From contig DKEX01000096.1 in the NCBI GenBank assembly GCA_002452295.1, forward strand, positions 23,356-87,355: 64,000 bases of DNA, written 5' to 3'. The translations under genes were made by a program, and so were the position numbers. This DNA is from Firmicutes bacterium UBA6811 (GTDB lineage: Bacteria > Bacillota > SHA-98 > UBA4971). Positions 7,659-17,473 of the stretch are shown here, in pieces (the first letter of the stretch is position 1; every line of letters begins with the position of its first letter). Below the pieces are notes generated by a model that worked only from the letters and a program-made list of their open reading frames with translations, did no database searches and was not told the origin of the DNA.

Positions 7659-10600
7659 GTGAGCCTCAGGTTCATCCTGGGCCGGGCAGGGTCGGGGAAG
7701 ACCAGGCTGTGCCTGGATGAGGTGCGCATGGCCCTTCGCCAGGACCCGCACGGCCCCCCCATCATACTCCTTGTCCCGGAGCAGGCCACCTTTCAGGTGG
7801 AGCACGCCCTCGTTAACACCCCTGACCTGCCCGCTTTCATGAGGGCGCAGGTGCTGAGCTTCAAGCGGCTTGCCGGGCGTCTGCTCATGGAGGTGGGGGG
7901 CGGGGCGCGCCGCGACATCGGCGAGCTGGGGAAGCTCATGGTGCTGCGGTCGCTCGTGCGGCGAAGATTCGACGACCTCTCCATCTTCGCCACCGGGTCC
8001 GGGAAGTATGGATTTGCCAGCTGCCTTGCCGCAACCCTCAGGGAACTCGCGATGTACCGGGTCAGCCCGAAGGACCTTGATGCCAGGGTCGCGGATCTCG
8101 AGGGGGAAGGCCGCGGCAAGACGCCCCTTGCGCTCAAGTTGCGGGATCTTGCCGTCATTGCCCGGGCCTACCAGGATTACCTCGGTGACGAGTTCCAGGA
8201 CCCCGATGATCACCTGACCCTCGCCGCTTCGAACATCTCCCAGTCCGCGCTGACGAGGGGCGCCGCTATCTGGGTGGACGGGTTCAGGGGTTTCACTCCG
8301 CAGGAGTGCCTCGTCCTCGAAGCGCTGCTCTCATCGGCAAGCCGCGTGAGCGTGGCGCTCTGCCTCGATCCGGCTGGCATCGGTCGCCCCCCTGGAGAGA
8401 CCGACCTCTTCCACCCGACGAGGGAGACCTATGACGACCTCGTCACCCGTGCGCGCAGGCTGGGCGTGGAGGTCGAACCGCCGGTCGTTCTCGGCACCGA
8501 CACTGGTGCCGGGGCCGGCAACGGCGCCATGCGCCGAGCGCCCCTCTGCCATCTCGAGCGGGAGTTTGGGTCCAGGCGGCCGACCCTGTTCGAGGGGGAT
8601 GCCGGGGGCGTGCGCCTTGTGGCCGCGGCGAACCCGCGCGCAGAGGTGGAGGCCGCATCCCGCGAGATCCTGAGGCTCGCCCGCGAGGAGGGCATGAGGT
8701 TCCGGGAGATCGGCGTCATAGTGGCCGACCTCGAAACGTACCATGACCTGATACAGCCCGTCTTCAGGGACCACGGCATACCGTTCTTCATCGACCGCCG
8801 CCGCCCGGTGGGCCACCATCCACTCATAGAACTGGTGCGCTCCGCCCTCGACGTGGTGTGTGATGACTGGGCGTACGATCCCGTGTTCCGCTACCTGAAG
8901 ACGGATCTTGTCCCAGTTTCCAGGAGCGAGGTCGACATCCTCGAGAATTTCGTGCTCGCCCGCGGGATCCGGGGCAGGCGCTGGCTGAACGGCGAGCGCT
9001 GGGAGTACCGGCGCGCTTTCGGCCTGCAGGAGGACACCGTGCCCCGCCCCGGGGACGAGGAGATGACACGCATCGTCAACGAGGCGCGCGAGAAAGCCAC
9101 CGCAGCGCTTGGCGCCTTCCATCGTAAGGTTGCAGACAACGGCGAGAGGCCCGTGCGCGACATGGCAAGGGCCCTCTTCGAGCTTCTGGCCGAGCTTGGT
9201 GCGCGCGAGCGGCTGGAGAAGTGGGCCCGGGAGGCGATGGACTCCGGCAACATCGAAGGCGCCCGCGAGCACGAGCAGGTATGGAACGCCGTGATGCGCC
9301 TTCTCGACGAAGTGGTGGAGGCCCTCGGCGACGAGAACACCGACGCTGTGGGCTTCCGCGAGGTGGTGGAGGCGGGGCTGGAGGAGATGACGCTGGGGCT
9401 CATCCCGCCTGCCCTCGACCAGGTCATCGTGGGGTCGGTGGAGAGGTCCAGGCACCCCGCGCTCCGGGCGGCCTTCGTGCTGGGCGCCACGTACGACGCC
9501 TTCCCGAGGCGGGTGCCTGAGGACACCATCTTCTCCGACCGGGAGCGGGAAACGCTCAGGGAGATGGGCCTCGCTCTCGCCCCGGACAGCCGCATCGCCC
9601 AGTTCCACGAGCAGTACAACGTGTATACCGCCCTCACCAGGGCGCGGGAGTGCCTGTGGGTGAGCTATCCCCTGGCAGACGGCGAGGGCCGCGCGCTCCG
9701 GCCGTCCACAGTTATAGCGCAGCTCAGGGCCCTCTTCCCCGGCCTTGTCCAGGGGTTCGCGAGCGGCGATGTGCCGTCCACGCCAGGGGAAGCCCTTGAC
9801 GCCATCGCATCCGAGGCGACGGCCGTGGCCATGCTCGTTCGCTACTTCCGGTCCGTTGCGGGGCCGCGCCCCGAGGAGCAGGACAGGTTCTGGCTGGATC
9901 TTTATGAGTGGCTGGTGGAGGACCCGGGGCGTCGTGAGCGGGCGGCGCGCGTCCTGGAAAGCCTCAGATTCACCAATCAGGTGGAGCGGCTCGACGACGC
10001 GACGGTGCGGGCGCTCTACCCGGATCCCATGCGGACCAGCGTCTCGCGGCTCGAGAGGTTTTCGGCTTGCCCGTTCGCCCACTTCGCCGGCGACGCCCTG
10101 CGCCTCGCCGAGCGCGAGCTATACCGGCTCGAGCCGCCCGGGATGGGCACGTTCATCCACGAGGCCCTGCGCAGGCTCCTCGATGACCTGGGGGACGAGC
10201 GCAGGCTTGCGGCCATGGGGGACGACGACATATCGGACAGCGTTGCCAGGGTGGTCCAGGAGCTTGCACCTCGCCTCCAGAACGAGATACTGCGGTCCTC
10301 GGCGAGGTATCGCCACATCGAGCAGGTGCTTACCCGGGTCCTGAGGCGGTCAGCAATGATGTTGAGAGAGCACGCGAGCCGCAGCGAGTTCCGGTCCATC
10401 CACCGCGAGGTGGCCTTCGGGCTGGCCCCCGGATGCAGCGACGAGGACGGCGACCTTCCCGGCCTTCGGCTGCAGCTCGAGAACGGGCGGCGCGTGGAGC
10501 TCGTGGGGCGGATAGACCGGGTGGACGTGGCGAAGGCCGGGGATGTGTCCTATCTTCGTGTCATTGACTACAAGAGCAGCCGCCGCACGCTGAGGCTGTC

Positions 10601-11189
10601 CGACGTCTATCACGGCCTTGCCCTGCAGCTTCTCGTGTACCTCGCTGTCGTCGCGGAGCACGCGGAGAAGCTGGCCGATGGCGCTATCTGCCCGGCCGGC
10701 GCCCTCTACTTCCCGGCATCCGATCCTGTCGTGCGGGTAGCGAGACCTGTGGACGACGACGCCCTCGAGAAGGAGAGGAAGCGCCTCCTGAAGATGGCCG
10801 GGCTCATCATCGGCGATGCGGATGTGGTGAGGCTCATGGACTCGAAATCCGATGGCGGGTCAGATATCGTGCCCGCCGGTATCACGAAGGACGGGAAAGT
10901 CGCACGAGGCGCTGGAAGCAGCGTCATCGACCATGAGAGGTACGCTCTCCTCCACAGGTTCCTCCTGGCGAAGATCAGGGAGCTTGCGTCGCGGATAGTC
11001 GCAGGCGAGGTCGCGGCGCGGCCCTACAGGCGCGGCAGGTCGAGGGCCTGCCGGTGGTGCAGTTTTCGGCCTATCTGCGGCTTCGACATATTGCTGCCGG
11101 GCAACGAGTATCGCGCCGTCACGAGCATCAAGAACGGCGCGCTCTGGACGGCGGTGGAGCAAGAGGTCTCCGGGGGGAGGACATCATGA
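7659..11189 (+). CDS. addB: ATP-dependent helicase-nuclease subunit AddB
   Basis: The 1176-residue AddB subunit of the AddAB complex, which processes double-strand breaks up to Chi-like sites. The nucleotide-binding loop GRAGSGKT is at residues 8-15. The C-terminal RecB-type nuclease has VIDYKSSRRTLRLSD. The four cysteines of the AddB iron-sulfur cluster are present: Cys804 in RFSACPF and Cys1131, Cys1134 and Cys1140 in CRWCSFRPIC, matching the B. subtilis arrangement. The GTG start at 7659 follows GGAGGG. The stop TGA (11187-11189) overlaps the addA start codon, so the subunits are translationally coupled. Confidence 0.97.
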   Translation: MSLRFILGRAGSGKTRLCLDEVRMALRQDPHGPPIILLVPEQATFQVEHALVNTPDLPAFMRAQVLSFKRLAGRLLMEVGGGARRDIGELGKLMVLRSLVRRRFDDLSIFATGSGKYGFASCLAATLRELAMYRVSPKDLDARVADLEGEGRGKTPLALKLRDLAVIARAYQDYLGDEFQDPDDHLTLAASNISQSALTRGAAIWVDGFRGFTPQECLVLEALLSSASRVSVALCLDPAGIGRPPGETDLFHPTRETYDDLVTRARRLGVEVEPPVVLGTDTGAGAGNGAMRRAPLCHLEREFGSRRPTLFEGDAGGVRLVAAANPRAEVEAASREILRLAREEGMRFREIGVIVADLETYHDLIQPVFRDHGIPFFIDRRRPVGHHPLIELVRSALDVVCDDWAYDPVFRYLKTDLVPVSRSEVDILENFVLARGIRGRRWLNGERWEYRRAFGLQEDTVPRPGDEEMTRIVNEAREKATAALGAFHRKVADNGERPVRDMARALFELLAELGARERLEKWAREAMDSGNIEGAREHEQVWNAVMRLLDEVVEALGDENTDAVGFREVVEAGLEEMTLGLIPPALDQVIVGSVERSRHPALRAAFVLGATYDAFPRRVPEDTIFSDRERETLREMGLALAPDSRIAQFHEQYNVYTALTRARECLWVSYPLADGEGRALRPSTVIAQLRALFPGLVQGFASGDVPSTPGEALDAIASEATAVAMLVRYFRSVAGPRPEEQDRFWLDLYEWLVEDPGRRERAARVLESLRFTNQVERLDDATVRALYPDPMRTSVSRLERFSACPFAHFAGDALRLAERELYRLEPPGMGTFIHEALRRLLDDLGDERRLAAMGDDDISDSVARVVQELAPRLQNEILRSSARYRHIEQVLTRVLRRSAMMLREHASRSEFRSIHREVAFGLAPGCSDEDGDLPGLRLQLENGRRVELVGRIDRVDVAKAGDVSYLRVIDYKSSRRTLRLSDVYHGLALQLLVYLAVVAEHAEKLADGAICPAGALYFPASDPVVRVARPVDDDALEKERKRLLKMAGLIIGDADVVRLMDSKSDGGSDIVPAGITKDGKVARGAGSSVIDHERYALLHRFLLAKIRELASRIVAGEVAARPYRRGRSRACRWCSFRPICGFDILLPGNEYRAVTSIKNGALWTAVEQEVSGGRTS

Positions 11190-14100
11190 CCAGCACCACG
11201 ATCGCCACCACCACCACCACCACCGCGACCACAACTGCGACCGCGGCGGCAAGGGGGGCTTCCATCCCGAGGGAGGCCCCGTGGACAGAGCAGCAATGGG
11301 ATGCCATAACCGCAAGAGGATGCGACCTCCTGGTATCGGCGGCCGCCGGAGCCGGCAAGACCGCTGTGCTGGTGAAGCGAGTGATCGGCCGCATCACGGA
11401 TCCCGCACGCCCGCTGGACATCGACAGGCTCCTCGTCGTCACGTTCACCGACGCCGCAGCCGCCGAGATGCGGGAGCGGATCGCCTCCGCCCTGGACGAC
11501 CTCATCGCAAAAGACGCCAGGGGGGCGGGCACAAGGCTTGCCCGGCAGCTTGCCCTCGTGAGGAAGGCGGACATCTCCACGATCCACTCGTTCTGCCACA
11601 GGGTCGTGCGCCAGTACTTCTATCGCCTCGGCATCGACCCGGCGTTTCGCGTCATGGACGAGGTGGAGGCGGAGCTTCTCCGCCTCGAGGTGGCGGACGA
11701 CCTGTTCGAAAGGTGCTACGCCGACTCCGGGAACGGGAGCGGAAGCGGGGGGTTCATCGAGCTCGTCGACGCATATGGGGGGGACAGCGGCGACGAGGCG
11801 CTCCGCGACCTCGTGACGGGTATCTACGACTACTCCCGTGGCCGCCCGAGGCCGGAGGCCTGGTTTGGCGAGATCTCGAAAGCGTTCAACATCGATGCGG
11901 GCACGTCCATAAACGAGCTGACGTGGACCCAGATAGCCTTTCGCGGCATCGCTCGGGACCTGGCGAGGGCCCAGCACCTGCTCTTGCAGGCGCTGGAGCT
12001 TTCCGGCGCGCCGGGAGGCCCGGAGGCGTATGTTCGCACGTTGCAGGAGGAGGTTACTGCGTGCTCTGAGATGCGAGGTGTCGCCAAGGTGTGTGACTTC
12101 AGCGCGCTTGCCGGGTTGATGAAGGGGTTCAGGTACGACAGCCTTCCCGGGGTAAGGGCCGGCACCTGCGATGATGCGCTGAAGCAAAGGGTGAAGGCCC
12201 TCCGTGATGAGGCAAAGAAGCTCGTACATGGCATCCGCGATGTGTACTTCTCGCGCCCGGCACAGGACCTCGTAGAGGACCTGCGCAGCGTCGCCCCGCT
12301 CATGCACAAGCTGGTGGAGGTGGTGAGGGCGTTCGCCGCAGGCTACGCCAAGGCGAAGTACGCGCGGAGCCTCGTTGACTTCTCTGACCTCGAACACCTG
12401 TGCCTTCAGGTGCTCGGGGAGTGGGACGAGGATTCTGGCAGGTTCAGGCCCACGGACGTGGCGCGCGAGCTTGCCGGGCGCTACGACGAGATCCTGATCG
12501 ACGAGTACCAGGACATAAACCCTGTGCAGGATGCCATTCTCGGCCTCATCGCAGGCGGCGGCAACACGTTCATGGTCGGCGACGTGAAGCAGAGTATCTA
12601 CGGGTTCCGGCTGGCCGAGCCGAAGCTCTTCGCGGAGAAGTGCCACGAGTTCTCCGCCGCGCCCGGGGGTGCCCGGCGCAGGATCGACCTTTCGAGGAAC
12701 TTCCGTAGCCGGAGGACGGTCATAGATGCGGTGAACCTCATCTTCCGCCAGGTGCTCTCGGAAGGAGTCGCCAGCATCGAGTATGATCCCGCTGCAGAGC
12801 TCGTGTACGGGGCGGATTACCCGCCGGGGCCGCCCGGTTGCGGCGCTGACGACGCTCCTGTTGAGATCCATATCATCGAGAGAAAGCCCGGCGTCGCCAG
12901 CGTCTCGCACGAGACGCCCGACGGCGGGTCCGTCCCCGCCGACGACGCGGCGGGCGAGGCCGAGGATGACGGGGCGCCGGGCGACGGGAGCGGGGAAGGG
13001 CAGCCGGCCCCCGAGGAGGTGGAGGCGCTCGAGCTGGAGGGCCGCCTCATAGCGGGTCGCATCAATGAGATGGTGAGAGGCGCTCCGGCCCGGCCCGGCC
13101 CGGAGTTCCACGTATACGACCGGGGCCGAAAGGCATACCGTCCGGTGTCCTACCGGGATATCGTCGTGCTCATGAGATCCACGCGGGAGCGGGCGAGCGT
13201 GCTCCTCGAGGTCTTCAGGCAGGCCGACGTGCCTGCCTACGCCGAGCTTGGCACCGGTTACTTCGAGGCAACCGAGGTCGAGGTCATGGTCTCGCTGCTC
13301 CGGGTGATCGACAACCCCATGCAGGACATTCCGCTTGCGGCGGTTCTCCGGTCGCCGGTGTGCGGCCTCTCGGCGGATGACCTGGCGCGCATCCGGATGT
13401 GCGGCCCTGACGGGGACTTCCACGCCGCCCTTCAGGCGGCCCGCTCCTGCACGGACCACGGCGATCTTGCCTCGCGGGTCGGGAAGTTCCTCGACGACCT
13501 CGACCGCTGGCGGACGCTCGCCAGAAGGTCACCGCTCTCGACTCTCGTCTGGAGCCTCTACCGCGAAACGGGCTACCTGGACTACGTTGGGGGAATGCCC
13601 GGTGGGGCCCAGCGCCAGGCGAACCTCCGGGCGCTCCACGAGCGCGCCCGTCAATTCGACAGGTTCGCACGGCAGGGCCTGTTCAGGTTCATGCGGTTCA
13701 TAGACAGGCTGCGCGACGCAGAGGGGGATCTCGGCACCGCCCGGGCGCTGGGCGAGGCCGAGGACGTCGTGAGGATCATGAGCGTCCACAAGAGCAAGGG
13801 CCTCGAGTTTCCCGTGGTCTTCGTGGCCGACCTCGGCAAGAACTTCAACTTCCGCGACCTCTCTGGCGATGTGCTCTTTCACTCTGAAGCAGGGCTGGGG
13901 CCGGTATTCTCGGACCCGGTGCGCAGGGTGAAGCACCCGACCCTCGCCCACCGAGCCACGAGGGAACTTGCGAGGGCCAGGGCGCTCGCCGAGGAGATGC
14001 GCATCCTGTACGTGGCCATGACCCGAGCAAAGGAGCGGCTGGTGCTGGTGGGCTCGGCGCCGGGCCTCGAAAAACAGGCTGCCCGCTGGTGCGGGGACGT

Positions 14101-15277
14101 CTCGCAGTCTGGCTGGGGTCTATCTGAAGACGTCGTGCTCTCGGCCCGCAGCTTCCTCGACTGGGTGGCTAGTGCCGTCGCGAGGCACAGAAGCGGCTTT
14201 CGGATCCGGGAGCTTGCAACGGTGCACGCGGAGCCTTCGGACGCGGCAGTGCGCGACGACCCGGCCTGCTTCGAGGTGAAGGTGTGGGACACGTCCGACG
14301 TGCCGGGGCCAGCCCAGCTATGGAAGGGCGACCGGCACGCCAGCGCCGGCGCCGGCCCGATTCCCGGGGACGAGATGGCCCGGGCGAAGCCGCTCGGCCG
14401 CGAAGTTCCGCCTGAACTCAGGCGTGCGGTTGAGGACCGCCTCGCATGGGCATATCCCCACGCGGCGCTGGCCGGGCGCGCCGCCAAGGCGACGTGGTCC
14501 GAGATCAAGCGGAGGTTCGAGCCCGGCCGTGACGACGCTGAACCAAGCCGGGAAGACGCGAGCGAGGCACACCCGGCGCCTGCGACCTTCCCGGAGCAAC
14601 CCCGTTTCATGCAGCAGTATGCGATCACTCCCGCCGAGCGCGGCCAGGCGACACACCTGGTGCTCCAGCACCTGGACCTCGGCGGCAAGCTCGATGTGGC
14701 TGGGGTGCGAAGGCACGTGAACGGGATGGTGGAGCGCGACCTCCTCACCCGGGACCTCGCGAGGAGCGTGGACGCAGCGGCCATCGCCGCCTTCTTCGCA
14801 ACTCCGCTCGGCAAGCGCCTGGTGGCGATGCGCGACCGCGTCCGGCGCGAGGTGCCATTCTATCTCGGTATTGACGCAGGCGTGGTGTACCCCGACATCT
14901 CCACCGGGGCCGGCGGCTGCGGCTGCGGCCGCGAGCGCGAGCGCGTGGTGGTGCAGGGCATCGTCGACTGCCTCATCGACGAGGGGGACGGGTTTGTCCT
15001 CATCGACTTCAAAACCGACGCAGGGGCGCGGCGCGACCCGGACGCGGCGGCGCGGGCATACTCGGGGCAGATCGCCGTGTACGCCGCGGCTTGCGAGGCC
15101 ACGTTCGGACGCCCCGTGAAGGAGGCGTACCTGTACTTCCTTGGTGCCGGGGTCGCTGTCCCGCTTGATTGCCGCGGGGCAGCGCGCCGGCTGCTACGGA
15201 ACGACGATGGGACGCCTCCTGATAACGTTGCCGAACCGGTCGATGACTGTCTCGATCTTGATGGTGAAGTCTCCTAG
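11186..15277 (+). CDS. addA: ATP-dependent helicase-nuclease subunit AddA
   Basis: A UvrD-type helicase with a C-terminal nuclease, partner of AddB. The ATG at 11186 overlaps the addB stop (ATGA) and follows GGGGGGAGG, giving 1363 residues, longer than the roughly 1230 of B. subtilis. Seen in order: an unusual Thr-rich start (STTIATTTTTTATTTATAAA), WTEQQWDAI Q-motif, Walker A AAAGAGKTAVL near residues 50-60, VVTFTDAAAAEMRERI, Walker B ILIDEYQDINPVQD, VGDVKQSIYGFR, SVHKSKGLEFPVVFVADL, YVAMTRAKERL, and nuclease FVLIDFKTDAG. An acidic low-complexity insert sits near 12930-13040. The last 84 bases overlap the convergent gene ending at 15194; this tail is not conserved. Confidence 0.97.
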   Translation: MTSTTIATTTTTTATTTATAAARGASIPREAPWTEQQWDAITARGCDLLVSAAAGAGKTAVLVKRVIGRITDPARPLDIDRLLVVTFTDAAAAEMRERIASALDDLIAKDARGAGTRLARQLALVRKADISTIHSFCHRVVRQYFYRLGIDPAFRVMDEVEAELLRLEVADDLFERCYADSGNGSGSGGFIELVDAYGGDSGDEALRDLVTGIYDYSRGRPRPEAWFGEISKAFNIDAGTSINELTWTQIAFRGIARDLARAQHLLLQALELSGAPGGPEAYVRTLQEEVTACSEMRGVAKVCDFSALAGLMKGFRYDSLPGVRAGTCDDALKQRVKALRDEAKKLVHGIRDVYFSRPAQDLVEDLRSVAPLMHKLVEVVRAFAAGYAKAKYARSLVDFSDLEHLCLQVLGEWDEDSGRFRPTDVARELAGRYDEILIDEYQDINPVQDAILGLIAGGGNTFMVGDVKQSIYGFRLAEPKLFAEKCHEFSAAPGGARRRIDLSRNFRSRRTVIDAVNLIFRQVLSEGVASIEYDPAAELVYGADYPPGPPGCGADDAPVEIHIIERKPGVASVSHETPDGGSVPADDAAGEAEDDGAPGDGSGEGQPAPEEVEALELEGRLIAGRINEMVRGAPARPGPEFHVYDRGRKAYRPVSYRDIVVLMRSTRERASVLLEVFRQADVPAYAELGTGYFEATEVEVMVSLLRVIDNPMQDIPLAAVLRSPVCGLSADDLARIRMCGPDGDFHAALQAARSCTDHGDLASRVGKFLDDLDRWRTLARRSPLSTLVWSLYRETGYLDYVGGMPGGAQRQANLRALHERARQFDRFARQGLFRFMRFIDRLRDAEGDLGTARALGEAEDVVRIMSVHKSKGLEFPVVFVADLGKNFNFRDLSGDVLFHSEAGLGPVFSDPVRRVKHPTLAHRATRELARARALAEEMRILYVAMTRAKERLVLVGSAPGLEKQAARWCGDVSQSGWGLSEDVVLSARSFLDWVASAVARHRSGFRIRELATVHAEPSDAAVRDDPACFEVKVWDTSDVPGPAQLWKGDRHASAGAGPIPGDEMARAKPLGREVPPELRRAVEDRLAWAYPHAALAGRAAKATWSEIKRRFEPGRDDAEPSREDASEAHPAPATFPEQPRFMQQYAITPAERGQATHLVLQHLDLGGKLDVAGVRRHVNGMVERDLLTRDLARSVDAAAIAAFFATPLGKRLVAMRDRVRREVPFYLGIDAGVVYPDISTGAGGCGCGRERERVVVQGIVDCLIDEGDGFVLIDFKTDAGARRDPDAAARAYSGQIAVYAAACEATFGRPVKEAYLYFLGAGVAVPLDCRGAARRLLRNDDGTPPDNVAEPVDDCLDLDGEVS

Positions 15278-16075
15278 CACCTTGAGCTTGTCGATGGAGG
15301 ACAGGTTCATGAACTGGTGCAAGGTCGTCTCGAGCTGGTTGTAAAGGTCGTCGAGCTCCTCCTCGCGGGCGGTTATGCGCTGGATCTTCTTCTGAATCTC
15401 CTCCCGCATGCGGTGGATCTCGCGTTCCTTCTGGGCGAGCTCCTCGAGGAGTTGCTGCTCGCGATCGAGTTGCCGGTTGATGTCGATCAGCCGGTCTATG
15501 AATCCCTTGAGGTCGAGCATCCCTGAGAGCCGCTTCTCGATGCGCTCCACCCTGGCCGGGAGGGTGAGGAGTTCCTGCATGGGGTCCTGCACTGTGCGAG
15601 CGCGGTCTTCCGCGACCTCGCGGGTCTCCACGGGGGCGGACGTCACGATCCCCCCGGCGCATTCTGTTACTTCAGTGGTCGAGCCGGCAGGGCCCTGGGA
15701 TGTGGTTCGTTTGATGACCGTGTAAAACCTGTGGCGAAGTGTAAGATACGGCACCCCGAAGAGGCCGGAAAGCCGCTCCAGTTCCTGCTTGCGCTCGCCC
15801 GGCCGCTTCTCGAGCACCTTCATCAGGAGCTTGTCTTCATACTCGGTGAAAATGTGTCGTTTCCTCCTCTGTCTCGTGGCGCGAGGGGCGTCGCCCGCTG
15901 TCTGGCCAGGTGCGGCGGGGGCGCTCTCCTGGGCGGCGTCCTCGGGCCCGCTTGCCTCGACCTCGGCTGCTACCTGAGTGGCGACCGTCTCCAGCGTCGC
16001 CTGGGTATCCTCATCACTCGCCTCGGCCTCCACCCTGTCACCCCGTACCGTCGCAACCTCTCTCACGCTCTCCAT
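15194..16075 (-). CDS. Hypothetical protein with Myb/SANT-like segment and long coiled coil
   Basis: A 293-residue protein of unknown function. An acidic, Ala-rich N-terminus (about 1-65) leads to a basic segment RRKRHIFTEYEDKLLMKVLEKRPGERKQELERLSGLFGVPYLTLRHRFYTVIKR, which resembles a Myb/SANT or helix-turn-helix DNA-binding module. After a linker, residues about 165-265 form a strongly charged heptad coiled coil rich in Glu, Arg, Leu and Gln. The start ATG (16075) has GGGAGG about nine bases upstream. Its 3' end overlaps addA in the opposite sense by 84 bp. Regular codon bias, a good ribosome site and a plausible promoter support it as real. RsfA-like sporulation regulators, which also join a Myb-like domain to a coiled coil, are a distant analogy only. 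Confidence 0.65.
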   Translation of the reverse strand: MESVREVATVRGDRVEAEASDEDTQATLETVATQVAAEVEASGPEDAAQESAPAAPGQTAGDAPRATRQRRKRHIFTEYEDKLLMKVLEKRPGERKQELERLSGLFGVPYLTLRHRFYTVIKRTTSQGPAGSTTEVTECAGGIVTSAPVETREVAEDRARTVQDPMQELLTLPARVERIEKRLSGMLDLKGFIDRLIDINRQLDREQQLLEELAQKEREIHRMREEIQKKIQRITAREEELDDLYNQLETTLHQFMNLSSIDKLKVLGDFTIKIETVIDRFGNVIRRRPIVVP

Positions 16076-16126
16076 AACGTCGTACCTCCCGTTGTGTCGT
16101 ATTGTCGAACCATGTACGCACCAATG

Positions 16127-16154
16127 GTTATATACCAGTGGCTCAAGGGCTCAA
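16127..16154 (-). promoter_or_regulatory. Possible promoter for the coiled-coil gene
   Basis: On the minus strand TTGAGC (16154-16149) and TATAAC (16132-16127) are separated by 16 bp, 52 bases before the start codon at 16075. Confidence 0.5.
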
Positions 16155-16159
16155 GCCAG

Positions 16160-16500
16160 GCCACTCGAAAGAAGCGATTCAGCGGAGCGGCGGGCGGCCG
16201 GGCGGCGGCCTCCCCTGGATGACCGGTATCAGTATGCCTTCTCATACTGGTCCTTATGCCCCATGTTTACACAGTATGCGTTTGAACTCGAGCCGGGCGA
16301 GGCGGGGGGAAGCGTGCTTTCAATACGCTTGCGCCGTCTGGGGAATAATGGTAGCTTGATAGTATCGGAGCCGCAGAGATGGAGGTGGAGCGCGTGATCC
16401 GCGAGCGGCCCCCCGCCACCATCTGGTCCGCCGCTATCAGAGGAGAATGCGGGGGGCTGCCAGGTCTGTACTCATCTGCACCTACATCACTTGTCTGCAC
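16160..16500. other. Gene-free spacer with a CAGTATG/CATACTG inverted repeat
   Basis: No convincing gene is seen between the coiled-coil gene and thiT. A short inverted repeat CAGTATG-ccttct-CATACTG lies at 16227-16246, and a further cagtatg is at 16274-16280. Their role is unknown. Confidence 0.4.
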
Positions 16501-17133
16501 TCATATCCTGTGCGAGGAGACACGGCGCCGTCCGCCGCGTGCGAACCCAACGCCCAGGAACACCATGACGATCATGGCGATGGCGACCTCCGGCACCATG
16601 TAGGTGGCGTTGTATGTTGCCGAGTATGCCCACACGTTTGAGCCTTCCGGAGCGTAGCTTGCGAAGAATATGACTCCGGACAGAAGGTGCATAAGGAACC
16701 TCCCGGCACCGCCCACGACGACGCCCACAAGCGGCAGCCTGGGGAACAGCCCGGCAAGGCCCAGCGCTGCGAAGGCGAGCGGGTAGTCCATCAGGAACTG
16801 AAGCGGGTGCACGACGTAAGGCTCCAGGACGAGCTTCACCATGCCGAGCACGAGGCCAGCCAGGACCCCTGTGCCGGCGCCTCTTCGTAGTGCCACATAG
16901 AAGATGGGGACCATCTCGAGGGAGATGGACCCGCCCTGGGGCATTCGGAACACCCTGATGATGCTGAGCACCGCCGCGAGCGCGACCGTCACGCCAACCT
17001 CGGTCACAACCTGGGCCGGCCCGCGCCCCTCGCTCGCCTGCAGGGGTCTTGTGAGCCTGATGAGGACGGCCAGCAGCACGAGGGCTGCCGCTGCCTGCGC
17101 CACGATCCGCCAGTCAACTCCAACGCCATTCAT
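16501..17133 (-). CDS. thiT: Thiamine transporter ThiT, S-component of an ECF transporter
   Basis: A 210-residue integral membrane protein with six hydrophobic segments. Family features are the TEVGVTVALAAVLSIIRVFRMPQGGSISLEMVPIFYVALRRG block, containing the PQGGSIS loop near the thiamine site, and the later GLVLGMVKLVLEP, LDYPLAF-like and GRFLMHLLSGVIFFASYAPEG segments. It binds thiamine outside the cell and works with the shared EcfA/A'/T module, encoded elsewhere. The start ATG (17133) follows GAGGAGGG. A TPP riboswitch with its own terminator precedes it, confirming the substrate by regulation. Confidence 0.95.
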   Translation of the reverse strand: MNGVGVDWRIVAQAAAALVLLAVLIRLTRPLQASEGRGPAQVVTEVGVTVALAAVLSIIRVFRMPQGGSISLEMVPIFYVALRRGAGTGVLAGLVLGMVKLVLEPYVVHPLQFLMDYPLAFAALGLAGLFPRLPLVGVVVGGAGRFLMHLLSGVIFFASYAPEGSNVWAYSATYNATYMVPEVAIAMIVMVFLGVGFARGGRRRVSSHRI

Positions 17134-17228
17134 CCGGACACCCTCCTCTTGAGTTGAATGTTTGAGAGATCGGAAATCGCCCGTTCGCGCAAATCCCGGG
17201 TAGATATGCTCCGGCCGCCCGGGCCGGG

Positions 17229-17273
17229 GAAAACGAAACGGCCGCGGAGCCCGCCCTGAAGTCCACGGCCGTT
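17229..17273 (-). terminator. Intrinsic terminator of the TPP riboswitch
   Basis: On the minus strand AACGGCCGTGGA (17273-17262) pairs with TCCGCGGCCGTT (17248-17237), followed by a T-rich stretch TCGTTTTC. It lies between the aptamer and thiT, where TPP-bound RNA would stop transcription. Confidence 0.85.
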
Positions 17274-17291
17274 CGGAACTGGTCTTGCGAG

Positions 17292-17395
17292 CCGCTTCCC
17301 TACGCTGGTATTGCCCAGGCGGAGTCACCCGATCAGGTTCGAAGGGTAGGCGCCAGGTGGCACCTTCTCAGCCGCTTTCGCAGCACCCCCAGCGG
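17292..17395 (-). ncRNA. TPP riboswitch (THI box)
   Basis: Read on the minus strand, the aptamer shows CCGCT/AGCGG as P1, GCGGCTGAGA (thi-box core), ACCCTTCGAACCTGATC, GGGTGACTCC, and CCAGCGTAGGGAAGCGG in the right order. It is followed by an intrinsic terminator and thiT, so TPP should switch the gene off. Confidence 0.96.
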
Positions 17396-17421
17396 ACTTC
17401 CGTGTGCACTTTTGCACCTTT

Positions 17422-17451
17422 GTTATACCACGCGGCCATGAATGAGCGCAA
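17422..17451 (-). promoter_or_regulatory. Promoter of the TPP riboswitch-thiT transcript
   Basis: On the minus strand TTGCGC (17451-17446) and TATAAC (17427-17422) are 18 bp apart, placing the start of transcription about 20 bases before the aptamer. The region overlaps the start of the divergent dehydrogenase gene and an inverted repeat GTGCA-cttt-TGCAC (17403-17416). Confidence 0.65.
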
Positions 17452-17473
17452 GTGGGCGTGGCAAAATAGGGGC

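Noticed and set aside
11024..13459. 811-codon minus frame opposite addA
   Set aside because: Long antisense frames are expected at this GC content; the product is His/Arg/Val-rich with no domain, and addA is intact.
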